A stretch of DNA of 64,000 nt from Allorhodopirellula heiligendammensis. Lineage in GTDB: Bacteria; Planctomycetota; Planctomycetia; Pirellulales; Pirellulaceae. Position numbers and translations under genes: made by a program. Where the stretch lies: assembly GCF_007860105.1 (NCBI RefSeq), contig NZ_SJPU01000003.1:744001-808000 (forward strand). The letters are read 5' to 3'. A model generated the notes under the pieces. The model was not told the origin of the DNA. It saw nothing but the letters and a program-made list of their open reading frames with translations, and searched no databases. Positions 28,651-38,884 of this stretch are shown one piece after another. Numbering within the stretch: the first letter of the stretch is position 1; every line of letters starts with the position of its first letter.

Positions 28651-31600
28651 ATGAATAGAATGACTCAACGCAGTGCATCGGAACTTTCGCGACAATTATC
28701 CGAGCTCGCTTCGCTAATGGGCGGGAATCCCACGCGGATGAGAGCGATGCTCGAAGAGTTGGGCGTGCGAGTCTCGCCGAGCGAGTTGGCGTCGATGAGT
28801 CAAAATTCGCTGTTTGACGTCGACGAGGAAACCGATATGTCGCTGGCAGAACAGTGGGGTGAGCGGTTCGAGATCCTTCATGACTCAGTCCCCAAGAAGC
28901 TTCAGAAACAAGCAAAAGGCTTCACCTACGACGTTGCTGAGATCTATCCGCACGGTGAGATCCACGGGATCTGCCGGACTCCGCGCGAAGTCTTTCCTCT
29001 CTTCGCCAGGATTACGTTTGACGATTCGCCTGCCGAATGCGGATGTTCTGCTTCGCGGGGCGAGGCCCCGTGCGCGCACTCCGTTGGATTTGTCGAGTAT
29101 CTGGCTGATGAACTTTTCGATAGTTCGTCCCAACTCGCCAGACGCGTTAATGCGGAACGATTCTCTCGTGGCAAGCCCAACTACGATCAATTGAAGCCCG
29201 ATTTGACAGCGAGACTGTTTCACCAATTCGATTCTGCGCTGCAGCAGGTCGGTGATCTCGACGAGCAATCTGTGGTTCAAGCCGACACGCTCGCTTGCCG
29301 GACAACGACGGTAGAGAACCGCTTGGCGTGGCGAGTCGAGGTGGCGCCGACCGATATCGAGGTCTACCCTATCAGTCAGCAGCCCAAGAAGCGTGGCAGT
29401 GGTTACACCAAAGGCCGTCGCATCAAAATCGAGACGGCGTTGTACGAACCGAATTTGCAGCGTAGTGCTCAGGACCGCCGGGTGTTTGATCACGTCCAAA
29501 TGCGCGAGAGTTATTACAGCTACCGCGACGAATGGGAGATCGATCAGATTTCGGCGTTGCGGACGTTGGTTGACGCGCCGAACGTTTTTTTTGATAAGGA
29601 CCCCGTCACGGTCCGGCGGGATGATTTTGAGTTCGAATTGACGCTCGTCGATAATCATTACATGCTCATTGCACTGATGGCGTCCGACGATGTCGAACAG
29701 CAGCAGGCTCACCGCGACCTCTCAATTTCCAATTTCTGCGATCAGCGACGGGGGGTGCCGGTGAAGCAGGGGGTGCATCTCGCCACGACGCGTGACGGTA
29801 CCGTGATGCGGTTTGATATCGACCGGCAGATCATTTCCTTGATCGAGGTTCAGCCAGCTGAGATCCCATTGCTGTTGATGTTACTGCAGTTCCCAGGCGT
29901 GGACGCCGAACATGGCGAGGAGCTCGTTAAACGACTGAAGCATTTGCAATCACGGTTCACCATTGGTTTACCCGAAGCGATGTTGGGGCCGATCGTAGAC
30001 ACGCCCGCACAGCCCGTTGTCCTGTTGCGAAGCAATGCCGATGGGGCCCTCGATGTGGCGCTGCGAATTCGCGATGCCGAAGGCAAGATTCGCCATCCTG
30101 GCAGTCCTCCAGCGATCTCGATCGGTCATCGCGAGGGGAAACCGGTGCAAATTCGCCGCGATACCGCCCATGAGATTCGCCAGTCAACCTACTTGGCTGA
30201 AACGCTGGGCTTCCGTTTCTTCGAACCCGAAGAATCCCTCGCCCATGAACGCTTCGCGGCTCATATTACCGACTTCGGCGACGCTCTGAATTTGATTGAA
30301 CGATTGCATTCGTGGTCGAGCGAAGGCGAGCAATCGGTTTCGACCAACAGCGATTTTTCAGAAATTCCCAAGCCGGAAGTCCTCTGGGATCGCAACAGCG
30401 AGAAACCGATCTCGGTGCTCGGCAGCATTTCGAGCCAGAACGTGCGAGTCGAAATCAATCGTAAGCGGGATTGGTTTGGCATCTCGGGGCAATGTGACGT
30501 GGGCGACCGCAAGCTCGATCTCGGCGAGCTGTTGGAGAATCTGTCTGCGGAGGATGCAAACGCGATCCATGGTGATTTCGTCCGCCTCAAAGATGGACAG
30601 TGGGCACGCATCGGCGAGAAGCTGCGGCGGCGTCTGCGCCAACTGCGTGACGCGACCCATGCTGATCGCAAGACGATGAAGCTCGATGCCACTGCAGCTC
30701 CCGCGATCCGTGATTTCCTCGATGACGGCGAAATTGAATTCAAGGCCGTCAAAGCCTGGCAGAACTGTCTCGATCGACTTGCCCGCGCCGAATCACTCGA
30801 CCCCCAATTACCCGCCGGGCTCGACGCTAACCTGCGTGACTACCAAGTCGAAGGGTATCGCTGGTTGCGACGGCTCGCCGAGTGGGGAGTGGGTGGCGTG
30901 CTCGCTGACGACATGGGGCTGGGCAAGACTCTGCAAACACTTGCCGTCTTGCTCGATCGCAAAGACGAGGGGCCTGCCCTCGTGATCGCGCCGACGAGCG
31001 TCGCGTTCAACTGGGTCCGCGAGACCGAGCGATTTGCACCTGGCCTCGCCGTGCATCTGTATCGTGAAACCGACCGGGCGGAGTTCCTCACGCAGGTCGG
31101 TCCGGGCGACGTCGTGGTGTGCAGCTATGGGCTCGCACTGCGGGATCACAAATCGCTCGCAGATGTCGAGTGGGGCACGATGGTGCTCGACGAAGCCCAG
31201 GCGATCAAAAATAGCCGCAGCAAGACTTCCAAGGCGATTGCCGATATCCCCGCTGCGTGGACCGTGGCGCTGACGGGTACACCGGTAGAGAATCATCTTG
31301 GTGAATTGTGGAGCCTGTTCCATGTCGTTTCACCAGGAGTGTTTGGCGGATGGGAACAGTTCCGTAAGCGGTTTGCCTTGCCGATTGAGAAAAATAACGA
31401 TGAAGCGGCGCGTCGGGGCTTAGCCGAACGTCTCAAACCGTTCGTGCTGCGGCGTAAAAAGTCAGAGGTGCTCAAGGATCTACCGCCGCGGACGGAAATG
31501 AATCTCTACGTGGATCTATCCAAAGAGGAACGAGCTGAGTACGAACGCGTGCGTCTGGAGGCCATCGGCGAGGTTGATCAGTTGCAGGCGACGGTGACCA

Positions 31601-32208
31601 CACAAGATCAACGGTTTCGCATTTTGGCGTTGCTGACGCGTTTACGACAGATCAGCTGCCACCCCAAACTCGTTAATGAGTCCTACACTGGGGAAGCAGC
31701 CAAACTCATTCAGTTGCGTGAAACGCTCAGCAATCTCAAGGAGGAGGGGCATCGTGCGTTGATCTTCAGTCAATTCACACAGCACTTGGCATTGATCCGC
31801 AGCGAACTCGAGGAATCTGGATTCACGTATGAGTATCTCGATGGGTCGACACCTGCCCAGGCACGCCAGGAACGCGTCGATGCGTTTCAGAACGGTTCCG
31901 CTGATGTGTTTTTGATTTCACTCAAAGCAGGCGGCACTGGCTTGAACTTGACGGCGGCGGACTACGTCATCCACATGGACCCGTGGTGGAACCCGGCGGT
32001 CGAAGACCAAGCCACCGACCGCGCTCATCGGATCGGTCAGGACAAGCCAGTGATGGTGTACCGGATTATCGCTCGGGGCACGATCGAAGAAGAAATCTTC
32101 GCCCTCCATGAGACGAAACGAGATCTGGTCGCCGGCGTGATGGAAGGCACCGCCGCGGCCGCGAAACTCAACAACGACGAGTTGATCGCCATGCTGCGGA
32201 AAGGGTAG
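28651..32208 (+). CDS. SWIM zinc-finger SNF2-family DNA-dependent ATPase
   Basis: The 1185-residue protein has an N-terminal region with a SWIM-type zinc site (CGC...CAH, about residues 131-144), a long middle region, and a C-terminal SNF2 ATPase. Motif I is DDMGLGKT at about residue 755, motif II DEAQ at about 847, and motif III LTGTPVENHLGELWSLF. The second RecA lobe has SLKAGGTGLNLTAADYVI and DQATDRAHRIGQ. Such proteins translocate on duplex DNA and remodel protein-DNA complexes; the bacterial type is often called RapA-like or HepA-like. It is 34 bp after the TauE gene and could share its message, although no functional link is evident. Confidence 0.93.
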   Translation: MNRMTQRSASELSRQLSELASLMGGNPTRMRAMLEELGVRVSPSELASMSQNSLFDVDEETDMSLAEQWGERFEILHDSVPKKLQKQAKGFTYDVAEIYPHGEIHGICRTPREVFPLFARITFDDSPAECGCSASRGEAPCAHSVGFVEYLADELFDSSSQLARRVNAERFSRGKPNYDQLKPDLTARLFHQFDSALQQVGDLDEQSVVQADTLACRTTTVENRLAWRVEVAPTDIEVYPISQQPKKRGSGYTKGRRIKIETALYEPNLQRSAQDRRVFDHVQMRESYYSYRDEWEIDQISALRTLVDAPNVFFDKDPVTVRRDDFEFELTLVDNHYMLIALMASDDVEQQQAHRDLSISNFCDQRRGVPVKQGVHLATTRDGTVMRFDIDRQIISLIEVQPAEIPLLLMLLQFPGVDAEHGEELVKRLKHLQSRFTIGLPEAMLGPIVDTPAQPVVLLRSNADGALDVALRIRDAEGKIRHPGSPPAISIGHREGKPVQIRRDTAHEIRQSTYLAETLGFRFFEPEESLAHERFAAHITDFGDALNLIERLHSWSSEGEQSVSTNSDFSEIPKPEVLWDRNSEKPISVLGSISSQNVRVEINRKRDWFGISGQCDVGDRKLDLGELLENLSAEDANAIHGDFVRLKDGQWARIGEKLRRRLRQLRDATHADRKTMKLDATAAPAIRDFLDDGEIEFKAVKAWQNCLDRLARAESLDPQLPAGLDANLRDYQVEGYRWLRRLAEWGVGGVLADDMGLGKTLQTLAVLLDRKDEGPALVIAPTSVAFNWVRETERFAPGLAVHLYRETDRAEFLTQVGPGDVVVCSYGLALRDHKSLADVEWGTMVLDEAQAIKNSRSKTSKAIADIPAAWTVALTGTPVENHLGELWSLFHVVSPGVFGGWEQFRKRFALPIEKNNDEAARRGLAERLKPFVLRRKKSEVLKDLPPRTEMNLYVDLSKEERAEYERVRLEAIGEVDQLQATVTTQDQRFRILALLTRLRQISCHPKLVNESYTGEAAKLIQLRETLSNLKEEGHRALIFSQFTQHLALIRSELEESGFTYEYLDGSTPAQARQERVDAFQNGSADVFLISLKAGGTGLNLTAADYVIHMDPWWNPAVEDQATDRAHRIGQDKPVMVYRIIARGTIEEEIFALHETKRDLVAGVMEGTAAAAKLNNDELIAMLRKG

Positions 32209-32351
32209 CCGGCCTTTAGCCTCCCATGATTGTGTCGGAACCTGGGCATGAGCGGCACAAGCATCGTCGTTCATGCCGCGACAGTGGCCGGCGGTGTGGC
32301 CTTGGCGGGGCGACCGTCGATGTGAATCAATCGCTTCGGCCCGGGCCGGGC

Positions 32352-33599
32352 TTATTCTCCTCGCACTCGAATCGTTCGCTTGGCAGGATCGACTGAGTCC
32401 ACTACCAGACTGCGGTCACCGCTCACTCTTCGAGCGATCTGGTCCACCGGCGCCGACTGGTAGAGCCAAACATCCAGTTGCGATCCCTCCTGGGTCGATT
32501 TCCAAAATTTCGGGGGAGCGCCTGCAGTCAGCCGGGGCAGAATCTTCTCGATATCGCTGATTTTGCTCGTGTCGACGATAAAATGAACCACATCGGAACT
32601 CGGATACCCGAGGGGGTTGGGAGTCTCGATCACAGGCGTCCTGGAGGACACCTCTGGTGGAGGAGTCGGTCGCCCTTGTCGTCTGGGCGGCGTGCGAAAA
32701 ACTGGGTCGGTGGGCGGCATCGCTCCGCCCGGATTCACACCGGGATTCTGCACGACTGAAATCAGCAGTATTAAAAACATCAGGCTGCACTGGAGTACAT
32801 AGCCGCTGGCAAGCGTTCGCGCTAGCCCAATGAGGTACCACAACGCAATCACTGCTGCAATCGATAGCGGAAACAAGAGGAACACTGCTATTCCACCACC
32901 CGTGATCCCGCTGAAGTCGAGAGAGGCACCACCATTGGTCCGCCGCATAGCCTTGACGATCGCCAAGATCACGATAATCGCGACGCCGCCAGAGCCGATG
33001 GTGGCTGCGGATTGCAGGAACAACTCGCCCGCTTTCCCCAACGCACCAAACGCTCGTCGCATCACGTACATGCGAGGAATGAAAAGCAAGCCAACGACGA
33101 TTGCCCCCAAAACGATCTCCGCTATCCCCACAATGAAAAGCGGCCACGGCGCGATCACGCTCGCCGCCAAGGTCGCCACAGCGAGCAGAGAAACTGTGAT
33201 CGCTAGCCAATGTTTCTTCAGGAGAGATCCGATCGGGATGGTGCCTTTGGGGCGAGCTTGAGGGCGAGAGTTCGGTCGGGCAGTTGAGAACGTTGCATGT
33301 CCTGCTCCCGCGCCCACCGCTGGAAAGTCAAACGGATGTGGCTGCGCTGTTCTCGATGTCGGCTCTGTTCTGTCTTTCGCTGGTCGAGTACTCGGTTGTC
33401 TCCCCGCCGCAGCGCCGGAGGCAGACGCTGAAGGTGCCGGGTTCGTGGACTGTTGAGAGGACGCCTTGGCACGGGTGGCGAAAACTCGACCACATAACGG
33501 GCACTTGATCTGCTTCCCCAACAATGATTCATTCAGGGTGAGCGGTTTCGCGCACTGCGGGCACTGGACGCGGATGGTTTGAGGTTGCTCGGTACTCAT
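32352..33599 (-). CDS. MJ0042-like zinc-ribbon multipass membrane protein
   Basis: The 415-residue product begins with a zinc ribbon (CPQC at 13-16, CPLC at 33-36), then a Ser/Ala/Pro-rich linker, then about five hydrophobic helices (residues about 125-290), and a C-terminal soluble domain (about 330-415). The last domain includes DVVHFIVDTSKISDIEKILPRL. The family is unknown. The start ATG 33599 places the zinc ribbon in the cytoplasm if the first helix runs inward to outward. It converges on the SNF2 gene; a weak inverted repeat (GGCATGA/TCATGCC, 32245-32277) lies between them. Confidence 0.78.
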   Translation of the reverse strand: MSTEQPQTIRVQCPQCAKPLTLNESLLGKQIKCPLCGRVFATRAKASSQQSTNPAPSASASGAAAGRQPSTRPAKDRTEPTSRTAQPHPFDFPAVGAGAGHATFSTARPNSRPQARPKGTIPIGSLLKKHWLAITVSLLAVATLAASVIAPWPLFIVGIAEIVLGAIVVGLLFIPRMYVMRRAFGALGKAGELFLQSAATIGSGGVAIIVILAIVKAMRRTNGGASLDFSGITGGGIAVFLLFPLSIAAVIALWYLIGLARTLASGYVLQCSLMFLILLISVVQNPGVNPGGAMPPTDPVFRTPPRRQGRPTPPPEVSSRTPVIETPNPLGYPSSDVVHFIVDTSKISDIEKILPRLTAGAPPKFWKSTQEGSQLDVWLYQSAPVDQIARRVSGDRSLVVDSVDPAKRTIRVRGE

Positions 33600-33938
33600 T
33601 GCTCACGTTCGTGTCAAAACCGTGGATTTCCATCACACCGAGCGAAAAAATCGATCGCAATTTGCTGCGCCATCTTCATTCGATCGTCTTAAACTTCAAT
33701 TGTTTATAACAGATTGATACCGCAGTGGGTCATGGTACTGGGTGCGGATATGATTTTGCAGTGAGGCGTCGATGTGAGGGATGGCGTAGTGACGATCGCT
33801 CCCTCCGAGACAATAGAATTTTTTAGCACCGGTGACCAGGAATTCTCTGTGAGAGGTGCTTGTCATCTTTGCTGCATTCCATTCTTGGCGTTGTCTCGCC
33901 ACATGTGGCTGCAATAAGGAGTTGTCTCGCTGGTGCGA
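33600..33938. other. 339-bp spacer between uvrB and the zinc-ribbon gene
   Basis: Both flanking genes are on the minus strand. The spacer shows no credible reading frame and no strong hairpin followed by a T-run. It has an AT-richer core around 33690-33720 that could hold the promoter of the zinc-ribbon gene. I see nothing else in it. Confidence 0.35.
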
Positions 33939-36065
33939 CTAACCCCGTTTGGGGCGTGGGATTTTCGCTCGCGAGGGATTGATGCCTTTTTGTTTTTTGC
34001 CCGCCCGGCGGCCCTTACCACGGCCTCCTGAACTGTCATTCTTTTCCGGTAATTCGATTTCCGAGAGAGGTTTGCCAATGTGATCGCGAAGTTGACCGAC
34101 TCGGTCACGAAGCCGCGCGGCCCGTTCAAACTCAAGGTCCTCAGCTGCCGACATCATTTCGCGTTCGAGTGCTTCGACGTACTCCAGCGTGATGTAGGTG
34201 ATCTCACTCTCCGCTGTCGCCTCCCGCTCAGCGGCGCGATGTTTCGCCGCATCCGATTCGATGCCTGCCCGAACGGATTTAAAGATTGTCTTGGGTACAA
34301 TGCCATGTTTTTCATTGTACGCCTGCTGGATTGCTCGACGCCGTTCCGTTTCGTCGATCGCCATCTGCATCGAGTCGGTCATCTTGTCGGCGTACAAGAA
34401 TACCCGCGAGTTGGCATTTCGGGCGGCGCGACCAATCGTTTGAATCAGACTGGTTTCGCTTCGTAGGAACCCTTCTTTGTCGGCGTCGAGAATCGCAACT
34501 AAGGAGACCTCGGGAAGATCAAGTCCCTCCCGCAACAGGTTCACACCGACGAGGCAATCGTATTGTCCGGTACGAAGCTCTTGCAACAGATCGACGCGTT
34601 CAAATGCATTCAGCTCGCTATGCAGCCACCGACACCGTACTGCTTGCTCTTGGAAGTAATTGGAGAGGTCTTCAGCCAACCGTTTTGTGAGCGCCGTCAC
34701 GAGCACGCGTTCATTCCGCGCCGCACGCAGCCGCACCTCTTCGAGCAAATGGTTGACCTGGCCGCGTGCCGAGACGACTTCCACGATCGGGTCAAGCAAG
34801 CCCGTAGGCCGAATGATCTGTTCAATGACTTCGCCACCGGTTCGTTCGAGTTCATAGTTACTAGGCGTGGCACTGACGAAGCAGATTTGTCCGGTGCGTT
34901 CTACCCATTCGTCAAACTTCAGGGGGCGATTGTCCAAGGCACTCGGCAGTCGGAAACCATGTTCGACCAGCGTCGTTTTGCGACTACGATCGCCGGCGTA
35001 CATCGCACGGACTTGCGGCACAGTGACGTGAGACTCATCGACGAACGTGACCATATCTTTTGGGAAGAATTCGTAGAGCGTGTCCGGGGTCGCGCCGGGT
35101 GCCTTACCTGAGAGCGGACGGGAATAATTCTCAATGCCGGGGCAGTGACCAACTTCGGCGAGCATCTCCAAGTCAAACTTTGTGCGCGCGGACAACCGCT
35201 GGGCTTCGAGTAGTTTGCCGCGGCTTTGGAAGACTTCGAGTTGCTCGGCGAGTTCTTCCCGCAACGACTTCAAGGCGGCCTGGATGCGATCCTCGGGCAT
35301 CACGAAGTGTTTAGCAGGATAGATGTAGAGATCGTCGACCGTTCGGATCGTTTCGCCCGAGAGCGGTTTGATCAAAGAAATCCGTTCGATCTCGTCACCC
35401 CACATTTCGATGCGAAAGGCGAACTCTTCGTATGTCGGCCAGATCTCAATGGAATCGCCCCGGACGCGAAACTTGCCACGTTCGAATGAAAAGTCGTTGC
35501 GATCGTATTGCACGTCGACGAGTTTGAGCAGCAGATGATCGCGCCGCGTCTGTTCGCCACGATGGATGTCAATTACGAGTTCCTTGTAATCTTTGGGCGA
35601 GCCGAGCCCGTAGATACTACTGACCGACGCGACGATGACAACGTCGCGGCGGCTGACCAGCGAACTGGTCGTGGCCAGTCGCAAGCGGTCAATCTCTTCG
35701 TTGATCGAAGAGTCTTTCTCAATGTACACATCCCGTTGGGGGATGTAGGCCTCAGGCTGATAGTAGTCGTAATAGCTAACGAAGTAGTGAACGGCATTGT
35801 TCGGGAAAAACTCTTTGAATTCGCCGTAGAGCTGAGCCGCGAGCGTCTTATTGTGGCTGAGAATCAGGGCGGGGCGGCCGAGATTCGCGATGACGTTAGC
35901 CATGGTGTACGTCTTGCCGGTACCCGTCGCCCCAAGGAGGGTTTGAGCAGGTTTGCCAGCCAAAAAACCTGCTGTCAATTTCTCGATCGCGGCAGGTTGG
36001 TCGCCCGAGGGTGCGAATGGCTGATAAAGGTCAAACTGGGCGGCAGGAAGGGTAGGTGTGCTCAT
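33939..36065 (-). CDS. uvrB: Excinuclease ABC subunit B
   Basis: UvrB is the damage-verifying helicase-like subunit of nucleotide excision repair. The 708-residue product starts at ATG 36065 (MSTPTLPAAQFDLYQPFAPSG). It has the Walker A GATGTGKTYTMANVI, the beta-hairpin region YYDYYQPEAYIPQRD, the later helicase motif QTIGRAARN, and a C-terminal UVR domain (EMMSAAEDLEFERAARLRD) that contacts UvrC. A Lys/Arg-rich tail of about 30 residues extends beyond the UVR domain. The open frame upstream to 36233 lacks coding character. Confidence 0.96.
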   Translation of the reverse strand: MSTPTLPAAQFDLYQPFAPSGDQPAAIEKLTAGFLAGKPAQTLLGATGTGKTYTMANVIANLGRPALILSHNKTLAAQLYGEFKEFFPNNAVHYFVSYYDYYQPEAYIPQRDVYIEKDSSINEEIDRLRLATTSSLVSRRDVVIVASVSSIYGLGSPKDYKELVIDIHRGEQTRRDHLLLKLVDVQYDRNDFSFERGKFRVRGDSIEIWPTYEEFAFRIEMWGDEIERISLIKPLSGETIRTVDDLYIYPAKHFVMPEDRIQAALKSLREELAEQLEVFQSRGKLLEAQRLSARTKFDLEMLAEVGHCPGIENYSRPLSGKAPGATPDTLYEFFPKDMVTFVDESHVTVPQVRAMYAGDRSRKTTLVEHGFRLPSALDNRPLKFDEWVERTGQICFVSATPSNYELERTGGEVIEQIIRPTGLLDPIVEVVSARGQVNHLLEEVRLRAARNERVLVTALTKRLAEDLSNYFQEQAVRCRWLHSELNAFERVDLLQELRTGQYDCLVGVNLLREGLDLPEVSLVAILDADKEGFLRSETSLIQTIGRAARNANSRVFLYADKMTDSMQMAIDETERRRAIQQAYNEKHGIVPKTIFKSVRAGIESDAAKHRAAEREATAESEITYITLEYVEALEREMMSAAEDLEFERAARLRDRVGQLRDHIGKPLSEIELPEKNDSSGGRGKGRRAGKKQKGINPSRAKIPRPKRG

Positions 36066-36318
36066 AGCCACCGAGTTTACCGATTCGGATTGTCTGGCAC
36101 AGGCCAGATGATCCACCTCCAAAAAGGGCCACCCTATTTTCTGGACAGTTCTCAGCAGGGCACGGGCGCGAGTTTCTTGCATGGAGCCTTTGCGTCGGAC
36201 AACCCAAATGCCGAGATCGGCCATTTTGAGCACGCTACTCGAGACAAACCTTACAGCCCTCCCCTACCGCGCAGCGGCCAACCTGGAACAGTCTTCGCAG
36301 CAGCGTTCTGAGCCGGCG

Positions 36319-37395
36319 TCAGACCGATGAGAGGCCCAGCGGATTCCCGCGGGCGCACAGCCAACCCTGCCCGCGACGGCATGCTTCGCCTGCAAGGCTC
36401 TCCGGTGTGCCTGCCGCACGTTTGAAGATCCGACCGAATTTGCGCACCACATCGCACCAGCCATGCGTGTCCAAGCCAATTCGCTGCAGGATCGGGTTCA
36501 GATGGGCTGGAATGCTGCCGATCTTATCAGCACGCAATTGGCGCCCCGTCCAATCAAGCAACTCCAAGTATCTCACCATCGATACCGGCAGGAACCCTTT
36601 GCTGCTCGCTCGACGGCCTGACGCTTCGACTACCGGTCCCGTCGCGTCAGATCGTTCATCAATCTCGATTGGACTCATCCACCCACTGCGACGCCGAGCA
36701 CGACTCCGCTCCCAATCGTGGGTGCTAGGCCGACTCCGCTCGTGCCGCTCGCTCAAATCGTCGATCCGATCCTTCGCTCCGGTGTAGTCGCTGGTCTCCG
36801 GAGTCTCCGCCAAAGCCGCGCGAATCGGGTTCAGGTCCACATACGCCGCACACACCAGCAAACTGGATTCATCGAGCAAAATTTGCGCTCGGTATCTACC
36901 TTCCCAAAAGTGCCCGCGAACCTCGTCTTCAGCATTGCTCCTCCGCGCAATGTTCTCAGCGGTGCACCGCATCCACCAGCTGATATCGGACAGTCGAGTG
37001 CGACGTTCCGACAACACTTCGGGTTGGTTGAGGATCATGTCCAACTCCGGCTTCGTGGGCTCCGCAGGCGAACCGTCCTCGTTTCGCCGCCGGGGGAATA
37101 ATCGCAGCCAACGCCGGGCCACTTCTTCGTCCGACCAAGCTGCCGCCACATCCGCCCGACTGCGTAGGACCAGATGAATGTGGTTGTGCATCACCGAAAA
37201 AGTCAAGCAATCGATCGCAAAGACCGAAGCCAGGAACTCCAGGCGATCACGAATCCAGCCACGCCGATGTTCGTACGAAGTCCCCGTCAGCGGATCGTCA
37301 CCGCAAAGAAACGCACGTCGCACGCATCTCTGAATGCAATGCACCACCTGCACTTCGGACGGGTCTAAAACTTCACCACGAGCTTGACGAGGCAT
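36319..37395 (-). CDS. REP-associated tyrosine transposase-like protein (RAYT, Y1/HUH family)
   Basis: The 358-residue product has the HUH metal-binding motif as HNHIHLVLR at about residues 69-77 and a downstream tyrosine in the conserved AAYVDLNPIRA (about 180-190), preceded by FWEGRYRAQILLDE. These are hallmarks of the Y1 transposase-like family that includes TnpA-REP proteins, which cleave and rejoin single-stranded REP hairpins. At 358 residues it is longer than the E. coli RAYT (about 165). The extra length is C-terminal, basic, and of the type common in planctomycetes. No terminal inverted repeats or target duplications are visible, so it is best seen as a domesticated single-copy gene. 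Confidence 0.82.
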   Translation of the reverse strand: MPRQARGEVLDPSEVQVVHCIQRCVRRAFLCGDDPLTGTSYEHRRGWIRDRLEFLASVFAIDCLTFSVMHNHIHLVLRSRADVAAAWSDEEVARRWLRLFPRRRNEDGSPAEPTKPELDMILNQPEVLSERRTRLSDISWWMRCTAENIARRSNAEDEVRGHFWEGRYRAQILLDESSLLVCAAYVDLNPIRAALAETPETSDYTGAKDRIDDLSERHERSRPSTHDWERSRARRRSGWMSPIEIDERSDATGPVVEASGRRASSKGFLPVSMVRYLELLDWTGRQLRADKIGSIPAHLNPILQRIGLDTHGWCDVVRKFGRIFKRAAGTPESLAGEACRRGQGWLCARGNPLGLSSV

Positions 37396-37520
37396 CGCAT
37401 CGACTCCACAGGGAGAAACTGCAAGGCCGCAAAACCCTCACGACCGTTTCTATCGTACGCGTTGCCGAGGATTAGTCAAATTGAACTCTGCCTGTCCCTA
37501 TTTCCCCTAATTTCTCATTC

Positions 37521-38384
<864 letters not shown>

Positions 38385-38667
38385 GGGGAAAACGCCAGAA
38401 TCGAAATGGAGGTAAGAAAACGACCGATTCCGACTAGCGTAGCGGGATTTAGATCCGCGTCGAGAAGGTTCCATTGTCAGCGGCTGAAAAAAGAGGGCTC
38501 ATCCAGGGGGGAGAGCAAGCCGGTTGCCGATGCACGATGCTCGGGCGGGAGCTGGATATGGCTCGATGGCAGATGGGGCGGGTAAATCAACGCCCCACGA
38601 CGGCATTTCGCTCCGGATTGTGACGTCAGTGATGACAATCTACGGGCGCGGCCGAAAAAAGAGGGAG

Positions 38668-38740
38668 TGGTTAGACGCGGGCTCGAACCGCGGACACCGG
38701 CCTTTTCAGGGCCGTGCTCTACCAACTGAGCTATCTAACC
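38668..38740 (-). tRNA. tRNA-Phe (anticodon GAA)
   Basis: The complement folds as a complete cloverleaf. The acceptor is GGTTAGA/TCTAACC with discriminator A at 38668. The D-arm has AGCTCAGTTGGTAGAGC. The anticodon stem CGGCC/GGCCG encloses the loop CTGAAAA with GAA at 34-36, and the T-arm contains GGTTCGAGCCC. The CCA end is not encoded (the next bases read CTC). A run of six T on the transcript strand (38654-38659 on the complement) follows shortly after and may serve in termination. Confidence 0.97.
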
Positions 38741-38884
38741 AGAACAATTTGTCGCCCGCATAAGATACAAACAATTTCGTATCTGTCACCGGGTGGCTTT
38801 TTTGTTCAACTAAGTAGAAAACTACGCTATCATGTGGGTTCACGTCAATCGGCCCCACCACTCTTTTTTTAAAGCAATTCCAAT

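Noticed and set aside
38477-38725. 82-codon minus-strand frame
   Set aside because: It overlaps the tRNA-Phe gene and has no signal of coding.
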